A DNA stretch of 23,642 nt from Clostridiales bacterium UBA1390 (lineage in GTDB: Bacteria > Bacillota > Clostridia > Lachnospirales > Bianqueaceae), in contig DBQQ01000056.1 in NCBI GenBank assembly GCA_002305315.1, positions 1 to 23,642 on the forward strand. The letters are read 5' to 3'. Positions within the stretch are counted from its first letter, which is position 1. Each line of letters begins with the position of its first letter. A program made the translations under genes and the position numbers. Below, piece by piece: positions 1 through 8,947 of this stretch. The notes under the pieces are model-generated. The model searched no databases, was not told where the DNA came from, and saw only the letters and a list, made by a program, of their open reading frames with translations.

Positions 1-15
1 AATGTTTACAATATA

Positions 16-48
16 TTTACAAAATCGCAGGCTGTAGAGTTGTATAAT
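16..48 (+). promoter_or_regulatory. Weak candidate promoter of the DUF362 gene
   Basis: A perfect TATAAT lies at 43-48. The only -35-like hexamer nearby is TTTACA at 16-21, but the spacer is 21 bp, longer than sigma-A prefers. The -10 box is credible because it sits 35 bp before the start codon; the -35 is doubtful. A ribosome binding site (AGGGAGG) lies at about 69-75. Confidence 0.4.
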
Positions 49-83
49 AATGGAAAAGATCAATCAAAAGGGAGGAAGAAATC

Positions 84-1073
84 ATGCCTATTCCAGGAAC
101 GCAGGGAGACTATTATATTCCCTATGAAAAAAGAAATGGAGATGCAGCGACGGTATATTTCACGCGGGATCTTTCCGCGGAGGGACTCCAGAGGATCTAT
201 GAAAAAATCCAGAATGGAATCGGGGGAAGAGTGGGCATCAAATTGCATACAGGAGAGCCCCATGGTCCCAATATTATTCCGAGGCCCTGGGTGCAGGAAC
301 TCATCGAGCGGAAACTGCCGAATGCATCTATTGTAGAGACCAATACCTATTATGAAGGCGGGCGCTATACGACGGAAGCGCATAGAAAGACACTTAAAAC
401 CAATGGATGGACATTCTGTCCGGTGGATATCATGGATGCGGAAGGAACGGTCGCCTTGCCTGTACAAAATGGAAAGTGGTTTTCAAAGATGTATATGGGC
501 AAGAATATATTGAATTATGATTCTCTCCTGGTATTGACACATTTCAAGGGGCATACGCAGGGCGGATTTGGCGGATCTAATAAGAATATCGGGATCGGCT
601 GTGCCGATGGACGCATTGGCAAAGCGATGATTCATACCACGCCGGGTTCCGTGGATATGTGGGACATCAAAAAGGAAGAGTTCATGGAGCGGATGACCGA
701 ATCGGCAAAAGCGGTAGTGGATCATTTCGGAGACCATATCCAATATATCAATGTACTGCGCAACATGTCGGTGTCCTGTGATTGCGAAGGTGTGGAGGCG
801 GAACCGGTAGTGACACCCAATATCGGAATCCTGGCCTCGTCAGATATTCTGGCCATCGACCAGGCTTCTGTGGATCTTATTTATGCCTTAAGCGAGAAGG
901 ATAGACATGCCATGGTGGAGCGGATGGAGTCTCGCCACGGTCTGCGTCAACTCACGTATATGAAGGAGTTGGGCATGGGGCATGACCGTTATCAGCTGCG
1001 GGACATCGACCATGGGGATCGGGAGATCTTGCTGCAGGAAGCAGTGAAGGATGTACAGCCATTCCAGGAATAA
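84..1073 (+). CDS. DUF362 domain-containing protein
   Basis: The 329-residue product belongs by its sequence pattern to the DUF362 family, whose biochemical role is not settled. Family-like stretches are the N-terminal VYFTRDLS, the central THFKGHTQGGFGGSNKNIGIG (about residues 152-172) and ILASSDILAIDQASVDLIY (about 255-273). Many relatives carry a C-terminal ferredoxin domain. Here only scattered cysteines are present (FCPVD, GIGCADG, SCDCEG) and no CX2CX2C cluster, so this is the short form. No signal peptide or membrane segment is visible, so it should be cytoplasmic. The start is supported by AGGGAGG 8 nt upstream. It is transcribed alone, between its own -10 box and a strong terminator at 1079-1119. 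Family assignment is firm; function is unknown. Confidence 0.85.
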   Translation: MPIPGTQGDYYIPYEKRNGDAATVYFTRDLSAEGLQRIYEKIQNGIGGRVGIKLHTGEPHGPNIIPRPWVQELIERKLPNASIVETNTYYEGGRYTTEAHRKTLKTNGWTFCPVDIMDAEGTVALPVQNGKWFSKMYMGKNILNYDSLLVLTHFKGHTQGGFGGSNKNIGIGCADGRIGKAMIHTTPGSVDMWDIKKEEFMERMTESAKAVVDHFGDHIQYINVLRNMSVSCDCEGVEAEPVVTPNIGILASSDILAIDQASVDLIYALSEKDRHAMVERMESRHGLRQLTYMKELGMGHDRYQLRDIDHGDREILLQEAVKDVQPFQE

Positions 1074-1078
1074 GAAAG

Positions 1079-1119
1079 AAGCGTTGCGGAGGGGATTGAC
1101 CTGTAAGCAACGCTTTTTT
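1079..1119 (+). terminator. Intrinsic terminator after the DUF362 gene
   Basis: AAGCGTTGC (1079-1087) pairs with GCAACGCTT (1107-1115), leaving a 19-nt loop, and a run of six T (1114-1119) follows. It begins 5 nt after the stop codon. The A-rich 5' side would also give some termination on the opposite strand. Confidence 0.85.
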
Positions 1120-1152
1120 CTTGTACTTTTCGAATCAGATTGGGTAAGGATC

Positions 1153-1181
1153 TTTTCGGATAGAAAAATCTGTAGTATAAT
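1153..1181 (+). promoter_or_regulatory. Weak candidate promoter of the 1216-residue protein gene
   Basis: TATAAT at 1176-1181 is preceded by TG at 1171-1172. A hexamer 17 bp upstream (TTTTCG, 1153-1158) matches the -35 consensus poorly. The -10 lies 41 bp before the start codon, and the preceding gene is closed by a terminator, so a promoter is needed in this gap. Confidence 0.45.
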
Positions 1182-1222
1182 CAAAAAATACAGACGGCGA
1201 AAATGAAAAAGGGGGTCACATA

Positions 1223-4200
1223 ATGGACTATACAGAAATACCATCATTACTATTTTATGTGTCGGGAAATTCTTTTCGAGCGGATAAGGCGCGGGGAAAG
1301 GCGAAACCAACGTTCTGCAATGCCGTGTCGCTCATAGAAGACGGTGTGAAGGGCGGGGCGATTTCCTGCGATACGAGACAGCAGTTGGCCTGGAAGGCGC
1401 CGGGCAACATCTATGCGGAGCGAGGGACACTGGCCTTCTGGTGGCGTTCCCGATATCCCGTTGGACCTACGCCATTTCCCATTTTCCGTGTGGGCTATGC
1501 GGATCACAGCAGCTGGGATCAGTGCTTTCTGCGGGTGGACTATGATGGAGAGGGGCTGGAAGCCTTCGTCACGGATATCAATCTGTCCCGCGTGCGTGTG
1601 GGCTGCCATATCAAGCCATTTCCAGAGCCTCAGGAGTGGATGCACATCCTGGTAGCCTGGGATGAGCTCTACGGCATTCGTCTGTATGTGAACGGCCAAA
1701 AAAAAGCGGAAAAGGAGAGTCCCGGCGTGTATTTCGCGGGGTTGGATCAGTTTGGGCCCCATTCCCGGATCATCGGCAGCTGGCACGTACAGAGCGACTA
1801 TAATTTTATACGCGGCGGCGACATCTGTGAGATTTCCATCTGGGACCAGATGCTGTCGGATGAGGACGCAGAGACATTATATAGAGGAGAGTGGCCCCTG
1901 AAGCCGGCCTATCAGCCGGATTGCGAGGATCCTAAGGTCAGAGAAGGCTTTCTTTTGCGTAGCGGTTTTACGCGCCGGATTCCCAGGATCCCGGGCATGG
2001 CCGTGGCCCGCAAGGTGGAGATTCACGATGCCTATGACTTGAAGCGCTGGTGGTATAAGGGCTGCGACGGCATACGAGAGACGACCTGGCCTGGTGTATA
2101 CAATCGTTCTCGCCTGAAGGGGAGGAACGACTATTTCCAGTTGCCGGACTGGGACTGCTATTCCCTTTCTGGACAGGCCATCACCTTCCATCTGCCGTAT
2201 GAACCGTATGACCATATCGAGATCTCGGGCAGTGCGTATGGCAAAGTAGAACTGGTGGATGAGGATGGTTCCGTGAAAGAAGAACTTTTCACGCGTCCCC
2301 AGGGGATGGAGCGTACGACACATCAGATCCCGCCCCATATCGGCGGAAGAATCCGATTCACGAATGTGGAAAAGGAAGAGCCGATCGGAGATTTTTCTGC
2401 CTATCATGTCTATGAGGGGCGTGCTCCGCGCGGCATGTATTCCTACACCTATCATGTAGCGCCCGGATCGGACCGGCATATGGAGCAGGAGGCTGAGAGA
2501 GAACTGCGAAAGTTCATCAAAGGCCGCTATACGTCCTATGAACGAAATATATGGACGGCGATCCCAGATGGGGCCAATACGAAACTGGAAACAGAAGCAC
2601 AGGGTGGATACCCCTTCTATAATATCATCATTCCCTATGAGGCGGACGATCACGCGGGGCTGGACGGCATTGAGCTGACCTTCTGCACGCAGGAGCAGGG
2701 GGATGTTTCCTATTCGGTGCAGGTGAAAGATCCCCTATGGTACTATCGCAACCTGGCGCACTTCACGTTCCGGGCGCAGGCAGGGATTCAGCAGCGTCTA
2801 TGGCTGGACACGCGGGACCGCATCCTGCCGCAGAACCGCTGTCTCTATCTGACCATCGCTGTCAGCGATCCGAAGGCCGGAAAGCGGATGATGGAGAGCC
2901 TGCAGCTTAGGACCATCTTCAAGCCAGCGGAACAGGCGAAGAAAGAACATGTGGAGGATCGATTTGCCGAGGTGCGAGACATCACGGGCCATCTGACGGA
3001 GGAGAGACCCTTCCTGCCGGAATACCAGATGTTTAACCGCTTCCAGCGGGATATTCTGGATCTTCTAAAGGTGGATCCCGCGCATCCGCAGGGAAATGCC
3101 TATCTTTACATGCTGATGAAGCATCGCCGGAATATGCCCAAAGATCGGATGGGCAATGAGGTCGCACTGCCGGAGATTCAGATTCCGGAAGAGCCGGTGC
3201 CAGATGGTGTGCCCGAGTGGGCTTATCGGCAGATCGAGTATCTGAAACATTATAAGAAGATCATTCGGTTCTACATCGATAAGCGCCAGATCGCCAACGG
3301 AGAGTTGGGCGGCGGATTGTCGGATGATGGAGATTTTGTGGCCACCTGGGCGCAGATGGTGTTGATGGACGCGGACGGCGAGAAGGTCAAGGTGGCCATG
3401 GAGGCTAACGAGAAGGCATTCTTCGACCAGGGTATGTTCACGAATGGTCTGTGTTCCATTCAGGCGGATGAGCTCCACTCCTCGGAGGAGGGGCTGGTGA
3501 GTCTGGCGGCCTGCATGAACGCGTTTCCCGGAGATCCCAGATGGCTGGAAGCCGCGATGGAGACAGGGCGCAGTGTGGAATGGATCACGGGCATCAATGA
3601 GAAGGGACATCGGCATATCCGGTCCACCTACTATAGCGGTTCCGTGATGGCAACGGAGGAACCGTGGGGCGGTCAGCAATCCTGCAGCTATATCGCGCTG
3701 GAGCCCGCCTGGCAGGTGGCGCAGTACAATGGTAACGCACATCTATTAGGGCTTCTGGAAGAGATGGCGGATGCGGCAGTGGCGCATTACCATCCGGATG
3801 GCGGCTATATTCATTCCTATCTGCGTTTTTCCGATGATGAGGAAAATCCGGCGATGAACGGCCGGAACGCGGGCGAACGGACGCTGATGATGCCGGCATG
3901 GAAGCTGATTGGCAAACAGGAATACTGGGATTGTCAGATCCCGGAGGATCGGGGCGGCCGCGTAGAGAAGGATACTGGCATCCCCCTGCATCCCTGGCGG
4001 GAAGGCGCGGATCAGGTGCTGGATAAGGAAAAAATCGCGGAACGCTATCGGAGCCTGAACCGGATGGCTTCGATTCGGGAATACTACTGTACCGAGGGGC
4101 ATCCCTGGATCGATCGGGTCTATGTGGATCCGGCGGCGCTCTATTGCGATCGACTGGGAGATCCTTCTGACGTGTATGTGCGCTGTACCTATCCGATGAA

Positions 4201-4873
4201 CCGCATTGCCTGGAAATTTACCAACTGGGGCGATGATGAGCGGGTAGCGATCCTGACGCCGATCACGGAGGAGGATCATCTGCGGATTTTAGTCTGCAAC
4301 ATTTCCGATCGGGATGTCTATGCGGATCTGATCGGCGGCGACATCAAGCCCGGCCGATGGAAGATTCTCTGCGGGATTGATATAAACGACGACGATCGGA
4401 TCGATGAAGACAGCATTTGTTTCGTACAGAATTTCGAGAAGACCGGAAAGGTTCGCGTGGTGTTCCCGGCCGGCGTGGTGAGCGTGCTGGAACTGGAGCT
4501 TCTGGAAGAAGGAAAGCCCTATTGGGAGAGACCGGACCTGGGCGTATCGAAGGAGGATATACGGGTCTATGACCACGGTATCAATGTACGGATCCATTCG
4601 CTGGGCAGTGTGCCGACACCGCAGACCGATGTGGTGCTGAAGGATGGAGACGGCAATATCCTGAAGCGAGCGGTGCTGCCGCCGCTGCCGGCACCGACGG
4701 ATCTGTGGCCCAAGTATCGCGATGTGATCTTCTATCTGCATGGGATTTCGGATCTGGAAGGATGCTACATCGAGATTGATCCGGAGCATACGCTGCAGGA
4801 GATCACGCGGGCGAACAATGTGGTGAGCCTGCGGGAAGCAATTCAAAAGAGAAAACCGATCCTGTCAACGTAA
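1223..4873 (+). CDS. Large multidomain protein, LamG-like N-terminus and CARDB-like C-terminus
   Basis: I do not recognise this 1216-residue protein as a named enzyme. Residues about 55-226 resemble a concanavalin A/LamG sandwich (GTLAFWWRSRY, then LYVNGQKKAEKE, then GDICEISIWDQMLSDEDAETLYRG). About 270-590 look beta-rich. About 600-910 look helical and contain NGELGGGLSDDGDFVATW (near 693) and EEPWGGQQSCSYIALEPAWQ (near 812), a pattern reminiscent of alpha/alpha-barrel carbohydrate-active proteins. About 1000-1100 are beta again, and about 1111-1209 resemble CARDB, ending EIDPEHTLQEITRANNVVSL. These domains are usually secreted, yet the N-terminus (MDYTEIPSLLFYV) is not a signal peptide and there is no anchor. 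The start has AAAGGGGG 7 nt upstream. The gene stands alone, with no transporter or sugar-enzyme neighbours. A glycan-related role is inference only. Confidence 0.8.
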   Translation: MDYTEIPSLLFYVSGNSFRADKARGKAKPTFCNAVSLIEDGVKGGAISCDTRQQLAWKAPGNIYAERGTLAFWWRSRYPVGPTPFPIFRVGYADHSSWDQCFLRVDYDGEGLEAFVTDINLSRVRVGCHIKPFPEPQEWMHILVAWDELYGIRLYVNGQKKAEKESPGVYFAGLDQFGPHSRIIGSWHVQSDYNFIRGGDICEISIWDQMLSDEDAETLYRGEWPLKPAYQPDCEDPKVREGFLLRSGFTRRIPRIPGMAVARKVEIHDAYDLKRWWYKGCDGIRETTWPGVYNRSRLKGRNDYFQLPDWDCYSLSGQAITFHLPYEPYDHIEISGSAYGKVELVDEDGSVKEELFTRPQGMERTTHQIPPHIGGRIRFTNVEKEEPIGDFSAYHVYEGRAPRGMYSYTYHVAPGSDRHMEQEAERELRKFIKGRYTSYERNIWTAIPDGANTKLETEAQGGYPFYNIIIPYEADDHAGLDGIELTFCTQEQGDVSYSVQVKDPLWYYRNLAHFTFRAQAGIQQRLWLDTRDRILPQNRCLYLTIAVSDPKAGKRMMESLQLRTIFKPAEQAKKEHVEDRFAEVRDITGHLTEERPFLPEYQMFNRFQRDILDLLKVDPAHPQGNAYLYMLMKHRRNMPKDRMGNEVALPEIQIPEEPVPDGVPEWAYRQIEYLKHYKKIIRFYIDKRQIANGELGGGLSDDGDFVATWAQMVLMDADGEKVKVAMEANEKAFFDQGMFTNGLCSIQADELHSSEEGLVSLAACMNAFPGDPRWLEAAMETGRSVEWITGINEKGHRHIRSTYYSGSVMATEEPWGGQQSCSYIALEPAWQVAQYNGNAHLLGLLEEMADAAVAHYHPDGGYIHSYLRFSDDEENPAMNGRNAGERTLMMPAWKLIGKQEYWDCQIPEDRGGRVEKDTGIPLHPWREGADQVLDKEKIAERYRSLNRMASIREYYCTEGHPWIDRVYVDPAALYCDRLGDPSDVYVRCTYPMNRIAWKFTNWGDDERVAILTPITEEDHLRILVCNISDRDVYADLIGGDIKPGRWKILCGIDINDDDRIDEDSICFVQNFEKTGKVRVVFPAGVVSVLELELLEEGKPYWERPDLGVSKEDIRVYDHGINVRIHSLGSVPTPQTDVVLKDGDGNILKRAVLPPLPAPTDLWPKYRDVIFYLHGISDLEGCYIEIDPEHTLQEITRANNVVSLREAIQKRKPILST

Positions 4874-4880
4874 TCTAAAA

Positions 4881-4909
4881 TGAGGGTGTCCCCGCGGGGG
4901 ACACCCTCA
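4881..4909. terminator. Strong bidirectional terminator between convergent genes
   Basis: TGAGGGTGTCCCC (4881-4893) is the exact reverse complement of 4897-4909, giving a 13-bp stem with a 3-nt loop. On the minus strand the stem is followed by TTTTAGATTA; on the plus strand by the weaker AATTTGG. It lies between the stop codons of the large plus-strand gene and xfp and probably serves both. Confidence 0.85.
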
Positions 4910-4917
4910 AATTTGGA

Positions 4918-7281
4918 TTATACATGCCACTGCCAGTCACGAATCTCCGGGAGATCCAAGCCGACTTCATGGATATACTGCTTATGTTCTACCAGCTTAT
5001 CCCGCATGAGCTGCAGCAGATAGGCGCCGCGATTGCCCAGCTGAGGCAGATTGTAGATAACATCCTGCACCAGATGGAAGCGATCGATCTGGTTCTGTAC
5101 GCGCATGTCGAAAGGCGTCGTAATCGTGCCTTCCTCCAGGTAACCGTGTACATGAAGATTACGGTTATGGCGCAGGTAGGTCAGTTCATGGATCATGGTC
5201 GGATATCCGTGGAAAGCGAAGATGATGGGCTTATCCTTGGTGAACAGCGCGTCATATTCCGCATCGGTCAGACCATGAGGATGCCGCGTGCTGGATTCCA
5301 GCTTCATCAGATCCACCACGTTGATGAAGCGGATCTTCAGCTCTGGCATATGTTCCCGCAGGATCGTGACAGCCGCCAGCGCTTCCAGCGTGGGGGTGTC
5401 ACCGCAGCAGGCCATGACCACATCCGGCTCCTGTCCCTGGTCGTTGCTGGCCCATTCCCAGATGCCCACGCCCTGGGTACAATGCTTGACCGCCTGCTCC
5501 ATGGTCAGCCACTGCTGACGGGGATGCTTAGAGGTCACCAGGACATTCACATAGTTCTTGCTTCGGATACAGTGATCGAAGCAGGAAAGCAGGCAGTTCG
5601 CGTCCGGCGGCAGATAGATCCGCACCACGTCCGCCTTCTTGTTCGCGATATGATCGAGGAAGCCGGGATCCTGATGGGTAAAGCCGTTATGATCCTGCTG
5701 CCATACGTTGGAGGAAAGGATCAGGTTCAAGGAGGCGATCTTCTGGCGCCAGGGAAGTTCCGCGCAGACCTTCAGCCACTTGGCGTGCTGGGCGGCCATG
5801 GAATCGACGATACGGATGAAGGCCTCATAGCTGGCAAAGAAGCCGTGACGTCCGGTCAGAAGATAGCCTTCCAGCCAGCCTTCGCACATATGCTCACTCA
5901 GCATAGAGTCCATGACGCGTCCATCGGCAGCCAGGAATTCATCCGTGTCCAGATGTGTCGTGTTCCAGTCGCGGTTCGTGGCCTCAAACACGCGTCCCAG
6001 CCGATTGGACATGGTCTCATCCGGCCCGAAGATGCGGAAATTTCGGCTCTCCTCGTTCAGACGGAAGATATCGCGGACAAATCCGCCGAGTTCGATCATA
6101 TCCTGTGCCTCGACCTGGCCGGGAGCGGGCACATCCACGGCATACTTGCGGAAATCCGGCAGACGAAGATCCCGCAGCAGCAATCCGCCATTGGCATGGG
6201 GATTGGCGCTGATCCGGCGATTGCCCTTGGGCGCCAGCTCCCGCAGCTCGGGAATCAGACGGCCTTCCGCATCGAAGAGTTCTTCGGGTTTATAGCTTGT
6301 GAGCCATTTTTTCAGAAGTTCCAGATGTTCGGGCTGTTCCATGGTGATGGGTACCTGATGCGCACGGAAGGAGCCTTCAATCTGCTTGCCGTCCACGACC
6401 TTGGGACCGGTCCAGCCCTTAGGAGTGCGCAGGACGATCATCGGCCAGAAGGGACGGGTTGTATCGTTATTTTCGCGCGCATTTTTCTGGATGGCATGGA
6501 TCTCTTCCACGGCCTGATCCAGCGTCTCCGCCATCTGCCGATGCATGGTCATGGGGTCATCCCCCTCTACAAAGTAGGGCTTCCAGCCGCAGCCATGGAA
6601 AAAGCTTTCGATCTCATCATGAGAGATTCGGGAGAAGATGGTGGGGTTGCTGATCTTATAGCCATTCAGATGCAGAATGGGCAGTACAGCGCCGTCGGTC
6701 TTGGGGTTCAGAAACTTGTTGGAATGCCAGGCCGTAGCCAGCGGGCCAGTTTCTGCCTCGCCGTCGCCTACGATACAAGCCGTGATCAGATCCGGATTGT
6801 CGAATACGGAACCGAAGGCATGGGCGATAGAGTATCCCAGTTCGCCGCCCTCGTTGATAGAACCGGGAGTCTCAGGCGCCACATGGCTGGAGATGCCACC
6901 GGGGAAGGAAAACTGCTTGCACAGGCGCTTCAGGCCGGGAATGTCCTGGCTGATATTGGGGTACACTTCGCTATAGGTACCCTCCAGATAGGAGTTGGCG
7001 ACGAAGAAATTGCCGCCGTGGCCCGGACCGGAGATCAGAATCATGTCCAGATCATACTTATTGATGATTCGATTCAGATGAGTATAGACGAAGTTCTGGC
7101 CCGGTACGGTGCCCCAATGCCCCACGATCTTCTTTTTGATATGATCCATGGTCAGAGGCTCACGAAGGAGCGGGTTATCCAGCAGATAGAGCTGCGCTGC
7201 GGCCAGGTAATTGGCGGCGCGCCAGTAGGCATTCATCTTGGTCAGATAGGAATCCGACAGATAAGGGTCAGTTTGGGGCAT
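4918..7281 (-). CDS. xfp: Phosphoketolase (xylulose-5-phosphate/fructose-6-phosphate)
   Basis: The 787-residue product is a thiamine diphosphate-dependent phosphoketolase, which splits xylulose 5-phosphate (often also fructose 6-phosphate) with phosphate into acetyl phosphate and an aldose phosphate in the cytoplasm. Family signatures are clear: SGPGHGG, then [17 protein letters not shown] near residues 140-155, then [18 protein letters not shown] near 170-185, and [19 protein letters not shown] in the second half. Length is normal for the family. The reading frame extends 18 codons further upstream, but ATG at 7281 has a perfect AAGGAGG 8 nt before it and gives [10 protein letters not shown], so that start is chosen. 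It is monocistronic, with its own promoter (7327-7354) and a shared terminator (4881-4909). Whether it accepts fructose 6-phosphate cannot be read from sequence by eye. Confidence 0.96.
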   Translation of the reverse strand: MPQTDPYLSDSYLTKMNAYWRAANYLAAAQLYLLDNPLLREPLTMDHIKKKIVGHWGTVPGQNFVYTHLNRIINKYDLDMILISGPGHGGNFFVANSYLEGTYSEVYPNISQDIPGLKRLCKQFSFPGGISSHVAPETPGSINEGGELGYSIAHAFGSVFDNPDLITACIVGDGEAETGPLATAWHSNKFLNPKTDGAVLPILHLNGYKISNPTIFSRISHDEIESFFHGCGWKPYFVEGDDPMTMHRQMAETLDQAVEEIHAIQKNARENNDTTRPFWPMIVLRTPKGWTGPKVVDGKQIEGSFRAHQVPITMEQPEHLELLKKWLTSYKPEELFDAEGRLIPELRELAPKGNRRISANPHANGGLLLRDLRLPDFRKYAVDVPAPGQVEAQDMIELGGFVRDIFRLNEESRNFRIFGPDETMSNRLGRVFEATNRDWNTTHLDTDEFLAADGRVMDSMLSEHMCEGWLEGYLLTGRHGFFASYEAFIRIVDSMAAQHAKWLKVCAELPWRQKIASLNLILSSNVWQQDHNGFTHQDPGFLDHIANKKADVVRIYLPPDANCLLSCFDHCIRSKNYVNVLVTSKHPRQQWLTMEQAVKHCTQGVGIWEWASNDQGQEPDVVMACCGDTPTLEALAAVTILREHMPELKIRFINVVDLMKLESSTRHPHGLTDAEYDALFTKDKPIIFAFHGYPTMIHELTYLRHNRNLHVHGYLEEGTITTPFDMRVQNQIDRFHLVQDVIYNLPQLGNRGAYLLQLMRDKLVEHKQYIHEVGLDLPEIRDWQWHV

Positions 7282-7326
7282 GAAAAAAACCTCCTTTGCA
7301 TCGTTAAAAAAATCACAACATGATCT

Positions 7327-7354
7327 ATTATACATGAAAAATCATGCATTGCAA
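7327..7354 (-). promoter_or_regulatory. Promoter of xfp with an inverted repeat in the spacer
   Basis: On the minus strand TTGCAA (7354-7349) is followed after 16 bp by TATAAT (7332-7327), 45 bp before the xfp start. The spacer holds the inverted repeat CATGA-AAAA-TCATG (7333-7346), placed exactly where a repressor would block RNA polymerase. The promoter call is good; the operator idea is inference. Confidence 0.65.
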
Positions 7355-7400
7355 GACAGAAGGGAGAAATTCTCAGTTTTCAACAATTTACGACGTAAAA

Positions 7401-7458
7401 ACAAAAAAGAAGCTGTCAAAGAGTTCTGCGGGAGGAGACTCCTTGATCCAGCTTCTTT
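7401..7458 (-). terminator. Terminator of the glnN-gltB-gltD operon
   Basis: AAAGAAGCTG (7406-7415) pairs with CAGCTTCTTT (7449-7458). Inside it TCAAAGAG pairs with CTCCTTGA with one mismatch, giving a long hairpin. On the minus strand the 3' arm runs into a T-rich tract (TTCTTTTTTGTTTTT). It begins 3 nt past the gltD stop codon. Confidence 0.85.
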
Positions 7459-7461
7459 CTT

Positions 7462-8937
7462 TTACAGATTGGTATATCCCATCAGATACTGATCCACGGC
7501 CGCTGCTGCGTCGCCGCCTTCTCGAAGCGCCCAGACGACCAGGCTCTGACCACGCCGCATATCGCCGCAGGCAAAGAGTCCGGGGATCTCAGTCTCGAAG
7601 TTGGCAGTCTGGATGCGTCCGCGGGCATCCGGCGTCAGACCAAAGGCTTCCGCCACATAGGATTGGCAGCCGGTAAAACCTGCCGCGATCAGAACCAGCT
7701 CGGCTGGTAGCTCGTATTCCTCGCCCGTCGGCACCATGAGGGTGCGGCCGGAGCCTGGATCCTTCTCTGGCGCCAGACAGGAGATGATGACGCTGCGCAG
7801 GTTACCGGCTTCATCCTTCAGAAATTCCTTCACCGTCGTCTGATAGCGGCGAGGATCCTGTCCATACAGCGCGATCGCTTCTTCCTGCCCATAATCCACC
7901 TTGAGAATACGGGGCCATTCAGGCCAGGCATTATCGGCGGTGCGAGTTACAGGCGGCGCCGGCATCATCTCCAGCTGGATGACGTCCTTGCAGCCTTGTC
8001 GAATCGCGGTGGCGGTACAGTCGTTACCGGTGTCGCCGCCGCCGATGACGATGACGGATTTGCCTTCCGCGGAGATGGCCTTGCCATCGGGGAGATCGGA
8101 ATCCAGCAGGCTCCTGGTCACGCTGGACAGGTAATCCACCGCAAAATGGACGCCCTGCGCGTCGCGTCCCGGAACCGGAAGATCGCGCGGACTCGATGCG
8201 CCACAGCAGAGCAGGATGGCGTCGTACTGGTCGCTCAGTTCCTGGGACGATACCGTGTTGCCCACATCCGCGCCCAGACAGAAGGTCACGCCTTCAGCCT
8301 CCATGATCTTCACACGGCGGTCAATCACCGATTTATCCAGCTTCATATTGGGAATACCGTACATCAGCAGACCGCCAGGTCGATCGCTGCGTTCATATAC
8401 GGTGACTTCGTGTCCCCGCTTGTTCAGCCATTCCGCGGCGGACAGTCCGGAAGGCCCGCTGCCGACGATGGCGACTTTTTTGCCCGTGCGCGCCGGCGGC
8501 GGGGTCGGTTGGATCCAACCATTGCGATAGGCGGTCTCGATGATCGCCTGCTCATTCTCGCGGATCGAAACCGAAGCCTCTTGTAGACCGCAGGTACAGG
8601 CGGCTTCACAGGGGGCCGGACAGACCCGGCCGGTAAACTCCGGGAACCGATTGGTAGAGATGAGTCGGCGCAGGGCCAACTCCCATTTACCCTTCCAGAT
8701 CAGATCGTTCCATTCCGGAATCATGTTGTGCAGCGGACATCCGCTGACCATGCCGCCAAAGAGGTATCCGCTCTGGCAGAAGGGAACGCCGCAGTTCATA
8801 CAGCGGCCTCCCTGCAGCTGCTGTTCCTTAGGGGGCAGAGCCTTGTGAAACTCGTGATAATTGGTGATGCGCTCCCGCGGAGGGACCGTGGTGCTGACCT
8901 TTCGGTCAAACGTCAGAAATCCATCGATTTTACCCAT
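7462..8937 (-). CDS. gltD: Glutamate synthase small (beta) subunit, NADPH-type
   Basis: The 491-residue flavoprotein passes electrons from NAD(P)H through FAD and 4Fe-4S clusters to the large subunit GltB, for synthesis of glutamate from glutamine and 2-oxoglutarate. The N-terminal cluster cysteines are at 46, 49, 54 and 67 (CMNCGVPFC, SGCPLHN) and 106, 110 and 114 (CPAPCEAAC). An FAD-binding GSGPSGLSAAEWL and a second nucleotide-binding GGGDTGNDC follow, with the late AAGFTGCQ and FACGDMRRGQSLVVWAL typical of this family. Length is normal. The start codon lies 10 nt after the gltB stop, and its ribosome binding site (GAGGAGG) overlaps that stop codon, so the two subunits are translationally linked. 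Co-factor preference (NADPH or NADH) is not decided by what I can see. Confidence 0.96.
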   Translation of the reverse strand: MGKIDGFLTFDRKVSTTVPPRERITNYHEFHKALPPKEQQLQGGRCMNCGVPFCQSGYLFGGMVSGCPLHNMIPEWNDLIWKGKWELALRRLISTNRFPEFTGRVCPAPCEAACTCGLQEASVSIRENEQAIIETAYRNGWIQPTPPPARTGKKVAIVGSGPSGLSAAEWLNKRGHEVTVYERSDRPGGLLMYGIPNMKLDKSVIDRRVKIMEAEGVTFCLGADVGNTVSSQELSDQYDAILLCCGASSPRDLPVPGRDAQGVHFAVDYLSSVTRSLLDSDLPDGKAISAEGKSVIVIGGGDTGNDCTATAIRQGCKDVIQLEMMPAPPVTRTADNAWPEWPRILKVDYGQEEAIALYGQDPRRYQTTVKEFLKDEAGNLRSVIISCLAPEKDPGSGRTLMVPTGEEYELPAELVLIAAGFTGCQSYVAEAFGLTPDARGRIQTANFETEIPGLFACGDMRRGQSLVVWALREGGDAAAAVDQYLMGYTNL

Positions 8938-8947
8938 GATATCCTCC

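Noticed and set aside
84..1073. Ferredoxin-type iron-sulfur protein
   Set aside because: Although some DUF362 proteins carry such a domain, no CX2CX2C cluster motif occurs here.
4924..7323. A 799-codon open frame on the plus strand opposite xfp
   Set aside because: It mirrors the codons of a clear phosphoketolase, has no plausible ribosome binding site, and its translation is a low-complexity-like string without family motifs. It is a composition shadow.
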